Shown here: positions 60,401 through 64,000 of the stretch, piece by piece
How the letters are laid out: the number at the start of each line of letters is the position of its first letter
Position numbering within the stretch: the first letter of the stretch is position 1
Assembly (NCBI GenBank): GCA_014281115.1
Contig: JACONQ010000012.1
Coordinates: forward strand, 2,170,001-2,234,000
Direction of reading: 5' to 3'
Length of the DNA: 64,000 nucleotides
From: Laburnicola sp. R22_1
Taxonomy: Eukaryota > Ascomycota > Dothideomycetes > Pleosporales > Didymosphaeriaceae
Made by a program: the position numbers and the translations under genes
Notes under the pieces: generated by a model
The model's input: only the letters and a program-made list of their open reading frames with translations
The model's database searches: none
What the model was told of the DNA's origin: nothing

Positions 60401-60853
60401 ATCAGAGATCGAGGGCGAGCTCGATATTCTGTCCATATCGTCAAGATCCTCCTCTGCGTCTGCGTCGGCCATGTCGGCGTCGTCGCCTTCGCCGCTCATG
60501 CCACCATTGAGCCTCACAGCCGCATTGTCCCCGCTAACATTGTTTACCATGACATGCTCGTCGTCGGATAGGGAGCCGTCGCGCATGCCGCCCGCATCGT
60601 CGAAGGTGCCGTTCTGGAGGCGCGTCTCCTCGGACGAGCGCTCATCTTGGACGCGGCGCAGCGACGCTTCCTGGTGAGGTGCAGCTGGGCCGATTCCGAG
60701 CGGCGCTGGGTGGCTCGGCTGGTTGGTGTGGTCCTGCGCGGTCGGCGAAGTCTTGGCCTGGAGATCCAGCGTATCTGTCAACATTAATCAGTGCAATTCT
60801 TCCCCCAGCGCGCGATGCTGCGTACCGGCTCTAACAATCTGAGGGCGCGTCAT
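57427..60853 (-). CDS. TEA4: Tea4/Bud14-like SH3 cell-polarity protein
   Basis: Cell-end marker linking microtubule tips to formin and PP1 at growing tips (Tea4 in fission yeast, TeaC in Aspergillus). Four exons, 60826-60853, 59542-60774, 59451-59491 and 57427-59400, give about 1,091 residues. A short first exon (MTRPQIVRA) is joined in frame through a 51-nt intron to DTLDLQAKTSP; a start at 60784 lies inside that intron and is less likely. The SH3 domain spans introns 2 and 3: DIDFEFVYSLHTFVATVEGQ, ATKGDTMVLLDDSNSYW, then WLVRVVKDNSIGYLPAEHIE. It is followed by the family's conserved TPTERLARLNKHRNIDLS and AKTVQFAAPQYREP. The flanks are disordered and acidic or Lys-rich. The conserved C-terminal SLRTYLDDGSDIRDLLLVIN block is also present. 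Confidence 0.88.
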
Positions 60854-62180
60854 TCTGGCTCATGCCCTCCGCGCGCGCCGCGGTGTCTGGGTGATATTTA
60901 TTATTTATTGCTGGCGTCGGGAGGTCGCCAAGCCAGGTGCGGTCTGGATGCGAGGGGCGCTTCAGCGCTGAGCGGCAGCCCGTCGAGGCGCCAAAGGACC
61001 AACGGGTGCGTTTGAGAGCGGACGTCGTCGAACGGCGGCGGGCGACGGCAAGGACGCATACACTGGGCTTCGCACTGCACGAACAATTGCGGAGGCAGGC
61101 GAGGCTGGGCGGAGGACTTGCGGAGTGCGTTTCAATCGAGAGTCGGCGGAGGAACGGCAAGCGCCAGCGCGGGTGACGGGCTGGAGGACGAGGAGGGCGA
61201 GGAGGAGGTAGGTGCAGCGCACTCAGTACGCGATGCGCGCAGCGACGCGGTTTGCCGGGCGTGCTGGCGTGTGGGCGGGCGGGCGTGCTGGCGTGATGCT
61301 GGCGGGCGATGTTCGATTGAATTATTTTGGGCAACAGGGACGGACGGCGGCTCTTGCCCAGATGTGAAACACAGTCCGTGCCCCGGACGGCTTCAACACC
61401 AGCCTGCGGGAAAGGGGGTGAGGGGCTCGGCGAGTTACAGGCTCTGTCTATTCAAACTTCCAAGACGTCGTCTTTCGCATGAAACAGTCGATCTGCCCAT
61501 CGGCCTCGTCTCAAGGGCGCGCAAACAGAACACACGCACTGTGCCCCGCTGCCCGGAGACGACGCTTGATCGCCAGCATACTGATTTGCCCTTGCCCTTC
61601 GCAGTAAGGCGTCAGCAGACATTGTGCACACTGCAAGCGCACAGCGGCTATTTCACCATGTCTCCAATGATATCTTCAACAGCTACCTCTGTAATCACAC
61701 CAGCCTAGAGACGTCCCACGCATACGACAGTCGCTATTGCAGGCTCTCCACAAAGGCGAAATGGAATCAGTAGAGCAGCGCAGTCGATAAACCAATAGAG
61801 TATGCTAACCAATGTAACCCAAGTTCAACCCATCCACTCAGTTCAATTACAAAACAGTATACACATAGTAATACATCCCATCACTCTTGCCTCGTAGTCC
61901 AGCGCCCCAGAAATGCAACAAAACGCCGTGCACCGCTACCGTGAAGATCAAAACTCCATGCAGCGCTGGGTATCGAAACCGTATGAAGATGAACCGGGGA
62001 TATCGCAAACGGAACCCCTCAAGAAATAACGAAAAAAACAGAAACCTTCAACACGAAACAAGCACCCAACGCATCGAGCCCAAGTCTCCGGTCCGGCCAA
62101 GTGCTGCTCCGCAAGTACGAATGCGCATCGTCGACATCCTCGCACTTCACCATGTCAGCCCTCTATTAATCACAGCCTCC
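60854..62180. other. Intergenic
   Basis: The first 500 bases are the GC-rich promoter and leader of the Tea4-like gene; the rest is the 3' region of the Sec2-like gene. Frames such as the one at 61887-62444 end antisense to the Sec2-like coding sequence and are not supported. Confidence 0.45.
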
Positions 62181-62946
62181 TCAACCCTTCCTCTGTGCAG
62201 TCGCAGTCGGCACGGCCAGCATCGCCTTCACGCGATCAATCCGACTAACAGCCTTCTCCAGCCTCTCCAACCTTGCCATCTTATCCTTATCCTTCTTCTC
62301 CAGCAACTCAACCCTAGCCTCCAGCTTTGCCCTCGCTTTCCTCTCTTCCGCCACCATCTTGTTAGCCTCACTGAACAACGATGCGCTCAACTCCTCAATC
62401 TCACTGTCTACTTTGCGTGCCCTCTCTTCAGCTTTGGCGCGTAGCGCCCGCTCTTTCTCTAGTTGTTCGAGGAGATCGCTGTCGGTCGAGGGGCCCAGCG
62501 GGGGCACAGGTGGTTGAGGGGAGCCACGGCGGGCTGCGAAGAACGAGAAGCGGGACTGCCGCGCAGCCGAGGTCGAGTTCGCGGTTGAAGGACGGACGTC
62601 TTCGTCCGAGGCCCTCTGCGAGTCCTGGGTATTCGTCCGGAGATGGCCGTTTTGTGTCTTCATGCCGCGGATTTGGTCTTCGTAGTCGGCGCACTTGTCA
62701 ACTGTGGCATGCGTCAGTTGCGTCAGCGCGCAGTCATCCATGATGCGTCCACGTACCCGCAGCAGTCGCCTTCTCCTTCAACATCTCGACCTGAGCCTCC
62801 AACTCTCCTATCTTCCTCCGCGCCTCCTCCGCGCCCCTCTCCATGTCCAAAACCGTCCCGCAGTTCGGACAGGTGTCACCGCCTCTATGCATGTGCTTTG
62901 CGAGCATCGAGGGGGCTGGCGGTTCCTCGAGAATGGCGGCTGCCAT
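62181..62946 (-). CDS. Sec2-domain coiled-coil protein (Rab GEF-like)
   Basis: Two exons, 62757-62946 and 62181-62701, with a 55-nt intron, give 236 residues. The second half is a long charged coiled coil, LEQLEKERALRAKAEERARK, then LFSEANKMVAEERKARAKLE and LERLEKAVSRIDRVKAML, resembling the Sec2p domain that activates the exocytic Rab Sec4/Sec4-like proteins. The protein is much shorter than yeast Sec2, which has a large C-terminal region. The N-terminus has a C-x2-C pair (GGDTCPNCGTVLDM) ahead of the first helix. The gene ends at a normal TAG. A role as Sec2-type GEF is inferred from the coiled coil; another coiled-coil regulator is possible. Confidence 0.65.
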
Positions 62947-63683
62947 ATGCTCCGCGCGCGGCGCGCAAGCTTGCTGACTTGTCGCAGCGCAAGACTGTCA
63001 AAAGGCGATGTCCGTGTTGTCAAGAATAATGGTATGCTTGTTAGCGTACGGTGGGGCGTCGACGTTGGTTGCAGGCGCTGGTCTTTAATGATCCTTGTAC
63101 GAAAGTGTCAGGGTTCATCGACCAGCCTCATAACGGAAAGCGCGCCCGCGTGACCCTTACTTTCATGTGCTAGAACGTTCACCTCCCGCTCGGGCTTAAC
63201 GGCATAGTGGTGTTCTTTGCCATTGTTTACTTTGTCCTTCTTTTCATTCATGAACTAACTTTAAAGAAACAGCACACACACTAACAAAACCATCTAACGC
63301 GGTCCAGGCTACGCAACGCACAATTCCTATCTTAGGCTTTCTCCCAGCGCGCACAAAGACAAGTAGCATTGCTAACCTGCACTATATTACAAGCTCTTTC
63401 ATATGCACAAAATAGGGAGTTTGGGTACAGAGCTAAGACAAACGTATGATCACGGTGTGTTGCTCCAGAAAACTCAAAAATGGGCAATACGAACGCCAGA
63501 TGCATTATCTGGCTCGCAAACGACTCAACAATATGTTTGATGCGTGCATCTAGCGTCTCGCTAATCCGATTCTGCCAGGGTAGCGTTTTCGACTCCCTTG
63601 GGCAGGCTTCAAGTCTCCCCACAGTGTTCATTCGCAACCATGCTCCGCGTCCTAGTTCCCGTCTCCTATTCGACTCGCATTCG
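62947..63683. other. Intergenic
   Basis: Promoter of the Sec2-like gene and 3' region of the antiporter. A 120-codon minus-strand frame at 63332-63694 lacks a domain. No gene. Confidence 0.4.
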
Positions 63684-64000
63684 TTAACCACCATTTGTAC
63701 CAGGCGCTATCCCTTGTTCCTCTCTCCTACTCGCCTCGCGTTCATCGGCCACCGCTTGCTGCGGCCCAGGCACCAAACCCCAAGGACCCTTCCCTATCGC
63801 ATCACCCTTGTGTTTAATCAACAGCCCGACAAAAACAGGCCCAATGATTGTGTTCAACAATATAGCCCAGATCGCAGTAATGAAGCCTTGCGAGGAAACA
63901 TAATCCGTGTTGTTGTACCCTATTTCCACGATCAGAAGACCAATCTCGCCGCGCGCGACCATGGCCATGCCGAGCAACAGAGCGGGCGAAACGGACGATC
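63684..64000 (-). CDS. Cation/H+ antiporter (CPA family), C-terminal end only
   Basis: The frame is open to the window edge: SVSPALLLGMAMVARGEIGL, then IVEIGYNNTDYVSSQGFITA and WAILLNTIIGPVFVGLLIK, ending in a short hydrophilic tail and stop. ARGEIGLLI is a signature of the late helices in Na+/H+ and K+/H+ exchangers of the Kef/NhaP type. The rest of the transporter lies outside the window. Confidence 0.75.
   Translation of the reverse strand, partial: SSVSPALLLGMAMVARGEIGLLIVEIGYNNTDYVSSQGFITAIWAILLNTIIGPVFVGLLIKHKGDAIGKGPWGLVPGPQQAVADEREASRREEQGIAPGTNGG

Noticed and set aside
61887..62444. 185-codon plus-strand frame
   Set aside because: Its second half is antisense to the Sec2-like coding exon and the first half is low-complexity.

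Overview
The window is nuclear DNA from a filamentous ascomycete. The evidence is short introns (about 45-115 nt) with GT...AG ends and CTAAC-type branch sites, fungal-only families (HET-NLR, Zn2Cys6 regulator, ERMES subunit Mdm34, Tea4-type polarity protein), and a pogo/Fot1 transposon damaged in the way RIP (repeat-induced point mutation) damages repeats. The kind of Fot1 element and the gene set suggest a dothideomycete, perhaps Pleosporales; that is inference.

Layout. 1-6.1 kb is a core block: STE50 (partial, -), a conserved small protein (+) and CDC48 (-). About 7.3-27 kb is a gene-poor accessory island: a decayed C2H2 zinc-finger gene, an EthD-domain gene, a 2.2-kb RIP-mutated Fot1/pogo element, an SRR1-domain gene, a HET/NB-ARC/TPR (NLR-type) gene enclosed by two 485-bp inverted repeats, a Zn2Cys6 regulator, and ends of a Tc1/mariner-like family. 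From 27.4 kb to the end the window is dense housekeeping sequence: an M14 carboxypeptidase, an ECM15-like protein, MDM34, a possible secreted cysteine-rich protein, a Red1/ZFC3H1-like zinc-finger protein, class II myosin, an F-box protein, a DNAJC17-like J-protein, PUS4, an SLC35F-like transporter, Rab7/YPT7, a serine-carboxypeptidase remnant, a Tea4-like SH3 protein, a Sec2-domain protein and the C-terminus of a cation/H+ antiporter.

Themes. Several core genes serve polarised growth and membrane traffic: class II myosin (septum ring), Tea4-like (tip marker), Sec2-like (Rab GEF), YPT7 (vacuole fusion) and STE50 (MAPK adaptor). They do not form an obvious functional cluster. The most notable structure is the HET-NB-ARC-TPR gene. 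It carries eight nearly identical 126-bp TPR units, sits inside a long inverted repeat, and the whole lies between two facing Tc1-like ends each next to a TA. This looks like a fast-evolving allorecognition or innate-immunity locus in a transposon-rich island. Exon boundaries were worked out by eye from splice signals and reading frame and need transcript confirmation.
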